A stretch of DNA of 64,000 nt, taken from NCBI GenBank assembly GCA_021401465.1, contig JADDMT010000029.1, positions 248,001-312,000 on the forward strand, given 5' to 3'. Source of the stretch: Teratosphaeria epicoccoides (taxonomy: Eukaryota > Ascomycota > Dothideomycetes > Mycosphaerellales > Teratosphaeriaceae). Of the stretch, positions 41,779-53,326 are shown one piece after another. The position numbers and the translations under genes were made by a program. Below the pieces are notes generated by a model that was given only the letters and a program-made list of their open reading frames with translations, searched no databases and was not told the origin of the DNA. Positions within the stretch are counted from its first letter, which is position 1; the number at the start of each line of letters is the position of its first letter.

Positions 41779-43894
41779 ATGATCCACCAAACATCGCCGT
41801 CCGCCCCGCTCCCCCTACGCCAGTCCCGCCACCACCGCCAGAATACCTCCTTTGACCGTTTCCATACTTTCCGGCCCAATGATCCCACAAGTCATGAGGT
41901 CAATGACATGCTACAACTAAGCATGCACATGCCGAGCCGGCCGTTCAGTATGTCGGTTCTGTCCCGCGGGCGATGTAGAAGCGCTGACAGATAGAGACAA
42001 CCGCTTCGAATTACTGTCTGTGACACAACCCGCAGCTGAGCCGAGGAATCAGTTCCATGTCCCAAGCCGTTACCGCCGCTCGCGTAACAGCAGGGGTACG
42101 AAGGAGGCCAAGAGACGCCGTGATGCCAGACGTAGTAGGAGGAAGCTTGCTGCCCAGCTGCTCGATGAACAGCTGTCACGCGACATCGATGCTACTCTCA
42201 ACAAGGTCGACATGTTCCCGCATGTCAATCATTCAACACCAATACCCATTCTGCCAGCATCAGGCTTTCAGCACATTTCTGCTCCATCGATAGCATCTTC
42301 CGTACCGCCTCAGCTGCCGGATTTTGACTTTCCAGCGATCAACATGGACTTTGTCCCTCAGCTCGCCACCCTACCCAAGACGTCTCCACCGCCAACAACG
42401 CCACTAGCATTTTGCATTCCATCTTGGTGTCCGAACGTACCAGCACTCACTCGCGGTCTCTGGACTGATTGTCTGCCAGAGTTCTTCGATCTATCTTCGT
42501 TGCCAGAGCCGAAGGAACCGGCTTTCACCTTAACATCGTCCACGAGCAAGAATGATTGTCAGGAGCTTCAGCTTTGGCGCGGTAACGATCCTCTCAAGCC
42601 GAAGCAGTCTCGCTTTTTTCCGGCACATCAGAGCCCACCTAAGCCAATCGTCAGGCTCCCTACTCCTTCCGCCTGTACCTTGCATATCAAGGAGAAGATT
42701 CTGCCGTCTGGCCTTTTAGCAGATTCGGCTGCACCTCATCGGGAATTTTTAGGTGCTGTCGGCGGAAATGCCGCCAGTACTTCCTGGATCACCGAAATGA
42801 TAGCAGAACTGGAAGCGCCTCAAGCTCCTAGATGCAAGGTGACCACGCCTGTGTTGGAATCATCAGCTGCCAGTCTTTGGCGGATATTGATGGACCAAAA
42901 TGACTCACTGGAAGTGCGCGCTGCTTCTGACCCTTACGTGGCGAGCTTGGACAGCGAGACGGCGGAAGAGCATTACGCCACAGCGTGGAGCTCTGCCCTC
43001 GCCACGTGCCCAGTCTTCAACAAGACCGCCGAGGTCGACAGCACAGAGGTACCGTATGTCCACGCCAATAGCCTGACCGATGACGAGCTTGGACTTTCGC
43101 CTTACATTGACGAGCACCCCTCAATGCGAGACTCTGCTGTTTGTGGCGTGGTATTGCCAAGCCCACCATTGGGACTCAACGAGCTAATGATCGACAATGA
43201 GATCGTTGAGCATTGCTGCTTGGACAATGAGTACCTAAACGACATCGAACAGGTCAGCCTCTCGAATGATGCACCCACTACGACGGCCCCTGAAGGAATG
43301 GACACCGACGCAGTCTACCCGCCGATCATGCCACCATTTGTCCTTACTGACGTCCTGCCTGTCGACTGCGTCGTCACGCCAACCACAGAAAAGGACACCG
43401 AGAACATCCTTACAAAGTCAGATGCCCATTTCCTTAGCGAGCAAAGCCTCTTCGACTTGCACTCTCAGCAGGCCTTCACGGCACTGCAGAACCAGTCAGG
43501 TCCCAGCCGCATTGACCTCGCCGACTTCCTCAAGCTTGGTCATGCAAAGAACTGCTGGTGTCATGACTGCGAACAGGAGATACCGGAGTTGGTTCCACGT
43601 GAGAAGATGGAGGAAGGGGAGGACGAGTGGATGTTGTATTCGCCGTGCTCGACCTTTGAGACTGGCTCGGAGACTGCTGTGGAGTCCGTTGGTGACGAGA
43701 GGGATGGTGAGGTCGGGGTTGCACGGTCGACGGACCAGGACATGAGTAGTAGCTGGCAAGATTGGTATCCGGCTGAGAATGCCGCGGAAGCTTGGGAGTT
43801 GGCGTTGGAGAGGTACAAGCATGAGCAGGACAAGGAGGCTTGTGCTCCTGAAGTGGAGGCGAGAACAACGGAGGAGTGGGACTACTGGACCTAG
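41779..43894 (+). CDS. Hypothetical acidic protein with basic N-terminal patch
   Basis: Exons 41779-41947 and 41991-43894 are joined over a 43-nt intron (GTATGT donor, GCTGACAG branch/acceptor) and encode 690 residues. The splice removes the need for a GTG start and joins SRPF to NRDNRFELLSV in frame. An Arg/Lys-rich stretch around residues 85-120 (SRYRRSRNS..AKRRRDARRSRRK, then LAAQLLDEQL) looks like a nuclear localisation signal or basic DNA-binding region. The rest is Pro/Ser/Thr/Asp/Glu-rich with scattered short hydrophobic motifs, as in transcriptional regulators. A CWCHDC cysteine motif sits near residue 570. I recognise no family. The 43-nt intron is at the short end for these fungi. 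Confidence 0.72.
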
Positions 43895-44858
43895 GAGACG
43901 GAATTCTGAGGCGCCCGCTCGTATGGGACATCACATAGCGAATGAAGACGATGGGAGGTAATGGTATGCCTATGACTACTTTTGGCGTGTATGAGAGACA
44001 TGCCAGATAATGACTGACTGCTTTCGTGGAAGGAGCTCGCCTAACAGTCGCTGGAGGCTCCGGCTGGACCATATCTTGTGGACTTGCATCGCTTGGCATT
44101 GCTGGTTTGTAACGAGAAGGGACTGGTAGAAACGGAGTCTTGGGTCCATAAGGCGAGGATACCTATGTATATGCTTGTTATCATCGGAGAACGGTGTCTG
44201 CAAGGATTCTGCCCTGTCAATGTCAGCATGGCGCTTCTCAATTTGACGCATGGTAATGCCGCAGCTCGGGGAGAATATTAGAGAGACAGGCAGTGCTTTG
44301 CGGTGATTAGTATCAAAAACGGCGTGAAAAGCAGCCGGCATTCTTGAGAGCATTTGGCATTTTGGGTATGTTACAGAAAGCACAGGAAGCCGCTCCTGCC
44401 CGCACAAGAGAGAAGCCATCGTTCTTCCCAATCTTTCGTCAGCATGCTTCGCCGATGCATTTCCATGCGCCATGCAATGCTATCCTGAATTCCTTTCGCC
44501 ACTCTTCTGTGAGCGGATTTCTGGTACATTAATCGCTGACAGTAGTTTTGGTATGTTGGACAAAAGAAAGTATGGCCGTCGCGTCGTGTGTGCGCGAAAC
44601 CGGACTCGTGACACGAGTGCTTGAGGTGTCCCGATCAACTTTAGGCGATCTAGAGAAACTCTGAATCATGTATTCAGCGGTCAGATGTGTATCAGCCTGT
44701 CGATGGTCCAGCGACGGCACATTTGGTGGCAAGATTTATGGCATACTGCATGGACCGGTGCAAGGCATCGGGCTGATAACATGGTGCGGGTCCTGTCTGT
44801 GCATGCTCGCAATGGCCTTGAGCATGGTCAGCGAGAGGTATCCATGATGGCAGCGTTG
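43895..44858. other. Intergenic between convergent genes
   Basis: About 960 bp. A minus-strand frame at 43976-44473 lacks family motifs and overlaps the expected 3' UTRs. Nothing was assigned. Confidence 0.5.
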
Positions 44859-46713
44859 CTACAGCTCCTCATCCTCTTCCATCGTAGTTGGACCCTCCAG
44901 CTTGACCTGAGGCGTCGACGTCGTGGCTTGCTGCTCCTCGCCCTGCTTGACCGCGTTTGAAGCTCGCGCAGGCGAGATCGATGCCCCGGCAATGTTTGAT
45001 CCCAATGGTGAGAAGATATTGCTGTTCAGCCCAGGCATGCTAGACCTGTGCCGCTTGAATGGACTGGCCACGGCATCCGTCGCATCGCCTAGATGCGCAG
45101 GCGAAAGACCATCAGGTGGTGTGCCGGCATTAGCAGACGTCGAGTTGATGGACTGCGGTGTCTCTGCGGTGGGTGACTCCTCGCTCTTGAGATTAGGCGA
45201 TTTGCGGATTGAGGATGGTTCAGGAAGTGGCTCGGCAGAGTGTTGGCGTTTCAGCTGGAAACTGAATTAGCAAACAATCCATCCCATGCACAGTGCTTTT
45301 GCTCACCTTAATCTTCTGCACGCCCTCCGCGAGCTCACCCTGATGCCTCGCATCATCGGGTGACAGCAACTGGCCATCTTCGTCCTTGACTTCAGCCTCA
45401 GCCGCTTCCTGCAGGTCCAGCTCGTCGTCATCATCCGCATCACTGTCCATTGCATCTGCATCGTTATCTTTCTTGCCTTTACGCTTTGCACTTGTGGGGT
45501 CGCGATAGCCCGAGAAGCCAACCGTGCCTCCCGACTTGAGCGGGCCGATGTTGGAGAAGTCAGGACCAGATACCTTTCCTCTGCTTGTGGTCTCTGGTAT
45601 CTTCCCAGTCTCAGCCATCTGCAATATGCCCATTTTCCGCAGCTGCTTGAGCCCTCTGTAGAAGAAGGTGAACACAGCGTACGGGGACTCGGGTGGATCG
45701 AGTCCCGTCACGGTCTGCGTAGATATACTCTTCGGGTCCAGTGTCTTTGGCTTCGCAAAGCTTGTGGTGTGATCGACCTCGCCGTCGTCACCATTTGCGT
45801 TGCCGCTTTGGTCCATACCTTCATCGTCGTCGTGCGCGTCAAACTGTGGGCTGTACTCTCCACGCTTGATTACGCCACTGGCAAGCACGCGGAATAGTGC
45901 GACCTTGATCTGTCCTGCAGCCTCGGGCTGTGGTGGCTCATCATCGGAGTCGGAGTCAGACGAGAAGAGACCGCTATCATCTGGGAGGTCTTCCACTGAC
46001 GAGCCATTTTCGCCGCCATAGCGGAGCACGCCGTTCTTATCCAGCCGCTTCACGCTGCTGTCGCCGAGCTCTTCGTCGCTATCCATCTGCTCCTTCTTCT
46101 TTCTCTGCTTCTTCTCCAACCGCTTCTGCCTCCTCTCTATCCGTTGAGCCTTGTCCTTGCTGCCTTCCAAGTCCAGCCCATTCAGCCATCGCTCGAGTCC
46201 AACTTCGCGGAACAAGAACTCGCGCTCAGCCAATCCGCCGCCTTCTGACTCTGGCACGCTCACCCAACGACTGTTCACCCATGTTTCCTCGCCTCGACGT
46301 AGCAATGTTGCGACTTCCTCTTTTGCGCGGCCGTCGAAGTAGATGTATGCTGCGATGGTCTCATTCGGATTGGAGGTGCGCGGTACGTATGGAGCGATGC
46401 TGCTTGAATACTTGCCTCTCTCGTCTCCAAACCCAGGTAGACCTGCTACTATCCGCGGTCTCGGGTAGGGATCTTCGGCAGTCGGCTTGGGTGCGGAGTA
46501 GGGCACATTGAGCCCGGGAGTGAGAAGGGTGATGGAGATAGCGAAGGTGGACTGCTCCGGCTTGCCTGTCGTTGAGCCATCGGGCACTTTGGCTGGTGGG
46601 ACTGCTATGTAGCTCGAGATGCGGGCAGCTCGCGACTGTCTTTGTATGCCATGCTCGGTGATGGGCCCGTCAGGAGTGTGAACGCTCACGGCCAAGCCTT
46701 TGAATATAGGCAT
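44859..46713 (-). CDS. DUF7918-family protein, unknown function
   Basis: Exons 46713-45307 and 45254-44859 are joined over a 52-nt intron. The acceptor is TTTCCAG at 45255, giving VQKIK|LKRQHSAEP; an AG seven bases earlier breaks frame. The product is 600 residues. The N-terminal domain begins MPIFKGLAVSVHTPDGPI and carries TFAISITLLTPGL, AAYIYFDGRAKEEVATLLRRGEE, TWVNSRWVSVPESEGGGLAEREFLFREVG and GLERWLNGLDLEG. This is the highly conserved Pezizomycotina block I associate with DUF7918. Charged and acidic low-complexity regions follow, with KKQRKKK and a KRKGKK cluster that could direct it to the nucleus. The function is unknown. Confidence 0.85.
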
Positions 46714-47409
46714 GGCTCCTCCGGCGTCGTGTCAAGCGGTGTCGAGGGCCGGCCCTGCAGGCCGGGCGTGGAAGTTGTGTTTATCTGCGTGCGGCAGCTT
46801 TCGAGGCTCCCGATCAGTCGAGTTGTAGAGGCTGCCTGCTTGAGACTGCCTCACGGTTACGCGGGAGCGTGGATGGAAGCAGCTAACACCTGGCGCGCGG
46901 GCGGACCATCTGCTCGGATGAGGCAGTGCGCAGTGATCTGGTCAGTCCTGAAGCTGATGCGGAAGTGTCGCAGTGGTGGGGTGCATCGAAGCTGCGAATC
47001 TTTGCTCAGTGCTGTCGCTCGATCTCGTAGGTCTTGCAATGTCTTCAAGCTGTCGTGTGGTTACTGTCAGGTCGCCGGCGGGAAGGCTCATTTGCCATGT
47101 GACTCCGGGCGAGCAGCGATTGAAGATCCAGCACAGCGCGAGTCGTGCTTCAATCAGATCTAGCACAAAGCCGGCTGTTTCGTTTCCCCGAGTAGAGCTA
47201 GCTCCACCGCCTGCTGTTCTGCCATCCGTGCGCATCTCCGATTGGCTAGAAATACCTCCGGCTTCACAGCGACCCGGCACCACCACAACAACTCTTCATA
47301 ATGTCGCCATGCGCCTGGCGGGGAGACAGGGTTTTTGTTTTCGAATTTTCCCTAGACCCTTTTGCTCGTCTTTACACGCGCTCAACCCTAAAGCTAGCAC
47401 AAGAGAACG
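46714..47409. other. Divergent promoter region
   Basis: About 695 bp between divergent starts of the DUF7918 gene and the telobox-Myb gene. No other gene was recognised. Confidence 0.6.
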
Positions 47410-49911
47410 ATGGCCAAGCCCTACGGGAATACTGCCAGGTCACGCGGCCCACAAGCAACCACGCGATCTTTGAGGTCGCAGTCGCGCGACGCCTCCGTGC
47501 AGCCCACTGAAAATGTCCCCCCAACCAAGCGCAGAGGCCGCAAACTTGTGGGTATGTGATCCAGAGGCCCCCCCACGACGGCGAGAACGCTACATGCACC
47601 TTGAGACGGCACTGCGCGCCTGCATGCGACACGGTCTCATCCATTGATTGCTGCCCCAGCAAAGCATTGCTAACGGCGCCAGCAGAGCCAGAGCTACACG
47701 CTGTCGATGAAGATGCTGCTACTGAGGAGCAGCCTCCGGCAGAGACTGCCCAACATGATGCAGCAGCCGGAGAAGAAGGTGACCGGCGGGGCTCTGGTCA
47801 TTCCACAATGACAGGAACGACAGCAAAGACTTCTTTCAGTCAGGAAGAGATCGCGGACCTGGACGCCGACATCATGGTAGATGCTCTACCTAATCTGGTG
47901 GCTGCGGCGGAATCATTGTCTGCATTGCTGGTACCGACTGATCCTAAAGCTGGTCCTATCATATGGAAAGAAATCCGCCTACAGGGATCAAAGCAGAACA
48001 AGCTGTACAACAACCGAATCGCCTCCATCAACGCTCACAAGGATACTTTTGGCAGCCAACCATATATCCTACCAGGCATCGTACTGCGCGCCCTCTTCAA
48101 AGTGCAAAACATCGAAGATGTGCCAGAAGGTCCGTGGCGTCCGGACAGCTTGTTGTACAAGGTCAATATGGCGCAGATGCTACGCACGCTGCTCGTCGAG
48201 ATTGCGGACCCTCTCAACATTAGTGTGAACGCCTGGCAGGATCTCGAACACCTGGAGACATATTTTCCGCGGGCTATCTCAGGCCACGAATTTGACATAG
48301 AAGCTGTGAAAACCTGCCTGGGAATCCAAACACAATTGGCCATTGCGCGGCTCCAAGCTTACTCTAGCTCTCCGAATTTCGACCCAAGCCAGACAGTACG
48401 GGACACTTTCTTCGCTAGTGACATTGACGGCGAGCTCGTCTACAAATTCATTGACAGTCTCAATTTGAGCAAGATGGATGCCGACGACACGATGTTGACA
48501 GAGGTCTTTGACGACATGTTGGCGCCGTTTGAAGCAGGCTACGACGGCGACCTCCGTCACGCGATCAACTTACTGAGATCTCGGTTCCCTTGGGACAGCT
48601 TCATTGACCAGGTCGTGCGCTATTTCCAGTCTCGCCAGGCGCAGCTCGAGCGGTCAATCGCAGCTGCTGGTGGACAAGACAGCATCGTTCGCGGCGTGGC
48701 AGAGGAAGTTCAGCAGCGGGAAATCAATCGCGAGCTCATGGCGAAGCGCGAGAGCATTGGGCTCACAGCGAAGAAGAAGGGCTTTGGCGCCAAAGCTCTG
48801 AGAGAACGACGTCAACGACAATCAACGCAAGCATCATCCCAGGCTGCACCTGTCGCACAAATGACAGCGGAGCCACATGGGCAACAGCCCGCAGCGATCG
48901 CTCCAGCTATTGATGATTACGTGGTACGCTTAGAAGCAGATGATCAAGAACCCGCTGCTCCAGCGCATGCTCGTACTACACTGGCACAGCTCGCCGGGTT
49001 TCAGGAATTGCAGATGCAGAACGCAAGCAAGGGTAAGCAACGCATGATCGACCGTCAATCCACCGCACAACGCGTCGAATTCGAAAGCCAGGATGACAGC
49101 TCGCAAGTCCAGCCACCCCACTCATCGGCAGCCCGTGCACCAGCTCCACAGATCCGAAGTAAGCGCCCTCGCAGCGAAGTCGACGACGAGCCTGAAGCTT
49201 TCGAGCCAACGCAAGATCAGGGTTTCCAAGTCGACCAACGTGACACAGCTGCTGCCGACGCACGTCGCAGAGCGGCAGAAGCATCTCACGCAAGTGCCAG
49301 TCGCCGTCCGCAGCTGTCTGAAACGGTCGATTATGACATTCCTGCATCCGCATCTGGCAGTCCATCACGGAGTAGGCCAAGTCAGACGCCTAAGAGGCAA
49401 CGAAAGAATCCAGGATCGACATTTCCCGAGCTTCCCCGGCCAACGTCAGGCGACTCCGTCGAAGAGGGTGGTCATAACTACCAGCGTGCGAAGGATCTGG
49501 CTAAGCTCGCCCGTATCAGCGCGACGCAGAACAGGCCGACGCAGGTGCGGACGCCCTGGACCGAGGCAGAGGAGAATGCGCTCATTGACCTCATTGTCCA
49601 ACACGGCGGTGAGGGCGTCAGCTATGCGTCGTTGAAGAAACAGGATGAGGACAGTGGCAATTTGCTTGCGAGAAGGAGGCCGGAGGATATGCGCTTCAAG
49701 GCGCGTAATATGAAATCGACGTTCTTGCTGTGAGTATTTATGCGTCGTGGAATCATGAGAGTATTGCTGACAGTTGGGCAGGGCCGGCGTCGCGCTCCCG
49801 GACAATTGGAAAAGTGTGGTGCTGGATAGGAAGGCGATCGAGAAGCTGCATGCCAGGGGCATTCCGTACCAGCAGGCTAGAATCCGCAACAGTGGTGTCG
49901 ATTTTGAGTAG
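47410..49911 (+). CDS. Telobox Myb protein, Taz1/TRF-like telomere-repeat factor
   Basis: Exons 47410-47551, 47686-49729 and 49782-49911 are joined over introns of 134 and 52 nt, giving 771 residues. The C-terminal Myb/telobox domain crosses the second splice: VRTPWTEAEENALIDLIVQHG, then DMRFKARNMKSTFLL|AGVALPDNW. The third-helix sequence is of the V-x-L-K-D-K-A-R-N-M type seen in Taz1, TRF and Tbf1. An all-helical region at roughly residues 110-330 (DIMVDALPNLVAAAESL, LLYKVNMAQMLRTLLVEI, DDMLAPFEAGYDGDLRHAINLLR) occupies the place of a TRFH-like dimerisation domain. The middle is disordered with KRPR-type nuclear signals. It is probably a double-strand telomere-repeat binder. The TRFH assignment is an inference; the Myb part is seen directly. 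Confidence 0.8.
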
Positions 49912-50469
49912 ATGAACACTGCTGAGCTTCAGCAGAATGATCCTGGGTGAGGACTTCATATCATGGCTCGAAGAGCAGTGTTGTTGGAGGGGAACATCGT
50001 GAATGAACCACGCGATGTGCGTGTCTCGTAGTCATGTGCAGTCGGAATGGTGGATGTCAACTGTCCATGACGATGATACTAGTCCCATCAAAAGCCATTT
50101 CACGGATGCCTGACTGTTCGAACGACGGCAGTCTCAACCGGGCCATCACTCTGATAGTTCCGTGACTCGTCAGCCGTCGTCCATCGTGCGTGATTCTTGT
50201 GTTGGGCTGCCAGAGTCTCAGTCCAACTGACTGTCGACATGGTCGGAGGCACCCTAACTCTTCACGAACGAAGGTCGTACGTATTATCAAGAGCTATATG
50301 TATATGTACAATCGACCCTCGGGACCTCGATCATTCTCATTACGTGGCGCATCTCGGTTCAATGGCGATGTGGACATCCCTGCATCAAGCTGTCTCACAC
50401 AAAACGCATCGATCAAGCAACAACCCGACACCACCACCAAGCCCGCAAAAGGCAGAAATGGCTCAAAAA
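49912..50469. other. Intergenic between convergent genes
   Basis: About 560 bp. No feature was recognised. Confidence 0.6.
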
Positions 50470-52392
50470 TCACCCCCCACTCGCCACCTTCACACACATA
50501 TTCACCCCCGCCTCAACCACAAACACTCCCATCTTCAACCCCAGCGCTACCAACGCCACCGCGGCCTCAACCGGCGCCCCCACATCCGGCGGAGTCCCCA
50601 CGAGCTTCCTCTGCGCCCGATCAATCACCTTGGTCGACCGAAGGGACCACTTGCGCCTCTGTTGCTTCTCCGCCCTCCTAGCCGCCTTCTTTGAGCTCTT
50701 GGCGTTTGCCGGAGGCAGCGGGGACTTTGGCGGAGGCGCGAAGGTCAGGTCTGATGGGGTAGGGGAAATCGAGGAGGTTTCGAGGGCGGCGACGGCGAAG
50801 AGGGCGGCGATCGCGGTGTCGATCAGGAACGGCGTTTCCAGGGCTAGCAGGCTGGGAGTATCGACGATGCAGGCTTCGGTTCTGAAGTCGAAGGATAGCA
50901 GGACGAGGTTCTCGGCCGCGATTGCCGCGGGTGTCGCGGAAGGGTGGTGGAGACTGATTTTCACTGTTGTGTCTTTGGTCGGCAGCGCGCGCTGCTTCAC
51001 TGCATTCGTGACTGTGATGGGCAGAGCACCAAGCGCAGGATGGTCGAGCGTATATGCTGCCGTCACGGCGCCCAGGCTGTCGCGCTTCCGTGTTGTGCGC
51101 GACAGTGAACAGTTGAAGCGCCTGTGGGCGATTGCGACAGCGTCTTGGGCTAGGCGCGCGGCTTCGGTTGACTTGCCTTTGGGGTCGAAATGCGCAATCT
51201 CTGCTGCGGCGGGCGAATTGGAGATGGTCTTGATGGCGTAGACGGCGGCTTGATGTGGGAAGACGGGAACGGTGCTGTCGGGCTCTTTCTCGTCGGACGG
51301 CGAGCCGAAGGATATGGACAGCTGCGCGACGGGCCTTGAGTCACCGGAAAGAGGGCAATGCTTCTCAATCGAGACGTGCTTGGCGTTCTTTACTTTCTGG
51401 CCTGGTGACTGCGGCAGAGCCTTTTCTAGGGAGTAGAGAGGATGCTCTCCGTCTGTGCCAAGAGCGATGCGCTCAGCTCTGTGGAAAAGGCCGAGCTGTA
51501 CCTTGCGAGGAGCTTTGGCGTGTTCAGCCACCGAGGCATTCCAGAGGGAAATTAGGTCATTGTTCGTTGCGAGCGGAACATGCTCATAGCCTTGCACAAG
51601 GGAGACAGCGGAGTCAAAGCGACCCAAGTGGTGGCTTTCGACAGGGCTGCCGAGTTTGCTGACCTTGTCAGGTGGTAATGTCTGCACAGGCGAATGTGTC
51701 ACTGGGTAGTAGCTTTGCGCATTCATGGGTATTGTTGGGTCGTACTGTGGAAACATGGATCGCATAGGTGCTGGAGGTGCGCACTCGTCTGGAATTTGAG
51801 GAGACGTCTTTTTGGTGCTGGTGCTGCGTGCCAGTGAGACTGTTCCTGGAAATTCTGTGTTCTTGGAGGACACTGGCGTGAATCGTGCCCGGTTCGGCAG
51901 AGGAGAGAGTCTGTCCATGTCACTGGATGTGTCATGCGTCTTGGTGTGGTGAGAAGTAGAGTCGCTTGCCGGCACGCCTGATGTCTTGAGCTGCTTGGGA
52001 GGGTGTAGGCGTGGCGGTGATGAGTTCTGGAAAGCGGTCTTCGTTGGTAGTGGTGATAGCTGGTCCTCAATTTCGATGGAAGCTGAATCTTTGTCTTTGA
52101 GTAACAGGCTCTCTGGCCGGCTTGGCCGGCGCTGCGCATTTCTGTGGCGTGGTGTGCGTGTCGAGAAACTCCCTTTCCTCGGAGACGCTGGTGGGTCGCA
52201 GAATAAAGAATGCTTGATTGTGGAGTGCCCAGGCTGCACTGTTGGCGGCGACCTGACCTTGACCCGCAACGTCAGGCCCTGCAATTCGTGACGGTCTGTT
52301 TGTGTCGGTGGCTTTCTGAGACTGCTCGTGCGTGTTTGGAAAGGTGCCTTAGGCGGCGATGGGAAAAGCTGCAAGTGAGCGTGCGAAGCCAT
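50470..52392 (-). CDS. Hypothetical Pro/Ser-rich protein with hydrophobic C-terminus
   Basis: This is a single 640-residue exon. The first 260 residues are Ser/Pro/Thr/Arg-rich and disordered, with repeated S-P-L-P and PSPP motifs that could be proline-directed phosphosites (SQ-LSPLPT, DRLSPLPN). From about residue 280 the sequence becomes structured: TNNDLISLWNASVAEHAKAPRKVQLGLF, AVTAAYTLDHPALGALPI, AAENLVLLSFDFRTEACIVDTPSLLALE. A basic patch (KKAARRAEKQQRRKWSLRS) comes before a final hydrophobic segment (AAVALVALGLKMGVFVVEAG). That segment could be a tail anchor, but it may equally be an amphipathic helix. I do not recognise the family. Confidence 0.75.
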   Translation of the reverse strand: MASHAHLQLFPSPPKAPFQTRTSSLRKPPTQTDRHELQGLTLRVKVRSPPTVQPGHSTIKHSLFCDPPASPRKGSFSTRTPRHRNAQRRPSRPESLLLKDKDSASIEIEDQLSPLPTKTAFQNSSPPRLHPPKQLKTSGVPASDSTSHHTKTHDTSSDMDRLSPLPNRARFTPVSSKNTEFPGTVSLARSTSTKKTSPQIPDECAPPAPMRSMFPQYDPTIPMNAQSYYPVTHSPVQTLPPDKVSKLGSPVESHHLGRFDSAVSLVQGYEHVPLATNNDLISLWNASVAEHAKAPRKVQLGLFHRAERIALGTDGEHPLYSLEKALPQSPGQKVKNAKHVSIEKHCPLSGDSRPVAQLSISFGSPSDEKEPDSTVPVFPHQAAVYAIKTISNSPAAAEIAHFDPKGKSTEAARLAQDAVAIAHRRFNCSLSRTTRKRDSLGAVTAAYTLDHPALGALPITVTNAVKQRALPTKDTTVKISLHHPSATPAAIAAENLVLLSFDFRTEACIVDTPSLLALETPFLIDTAIAALFAVAALETSSISPTPSDLTFAPPPKSPLPPANAKSSKKAARRAEKQQRRKWSLRSTKVIDRAQRKLVGTPPDVGAPVEAAVALVALGLKMGVFVVEAGVNMCVKVASGG

Positions 52393-53326
52393 GGTGCCAG
52401 ACCGACAGCAACTGGAATAGGAATTGAAAGGAGAGGAAATTAGTTAAAGTTAGTTGAAGAATACAGCAAGATGGAAGTTCAAGAGACTGATCGAGGAAGC
52501 GGATGCCAGCGATGCTGCATTGTTATAAGACCTACGCCTTGGACCACTCTGGGCCCTCACGAAATCGATATTGCGGAATGAGCCCTACTCGCGCGGGGCC
52601 ATTCCCAAAGTACATACATCATGTACATAACGCCCGCCAGCGTTATGCATAATGGCGAATGATGTGCTGTGCCGCAATGTTGGGTGAGGTGTGGGTGCGG
52701 TGTGGGTGTGGTGGCCAGAGGAGCCAGAGGAGCCTCTGTGCATAAGCGCCCATGTGCTTCTAAGCGCCCAGCGCCGTCAAGCCACTCGTTGACCAGCATT
52801 GGCCAAGCGACGGCCCACGTGGTGATCAGATCCTTCTGCTCATCGGCATATCTCGAAGCGCGCTGGGTCTCTCGTTAGTGCTCTCCGTCCGGAAGTAGTA
52901 GTCGACGATTCTGGAGGGCGCATAGTACATCTAAATCGCTTCGCACGCAGCCAGGCGGTGCAGGGATCAAAGGTAAGTAAGTAGCAGTCAGGGCAAGGCA
53001 TCGCCGACGCAGCGGTCTTCTGCTAGCGGCACGTGGCTGAGAGCCAATCACGGTGATCGATGTCTCGGTAGGTCGGACTGTTGAGCCGCGGACGGCACCG
53101 GCCCGAGCTTCACCCATTGTATTCTCGACGCAAACAAAGAAAGACTGCCTCATCCGGTCTCCTGCCCACCCTACCGCCTGTCAACCAGCCACTGCGAGGG
53201 CAAACATTTCTACCAAGCTGCAATCGATTGCGGGACAGTCCGACGCATGATCAGTCCAGCGCGACGACAGGCAGCGGGCGGTCGCGTGCGCTCGATATTG
53301 TCTATCTACGCCTCAAACCCCGAACA
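52393..53326. other. Divergent promoter region
   Basis: About 930 bp between divergent starts. A GTGTGGGTG-rich patch lies near 52690-52720. No gene was recognised. Confidence 0.6.

Noticed and set aside
43976..44473. 165-codon minus-strand frame downstream of the orphan gene
   Set aside because: Lies between convergent stops, without motifs.
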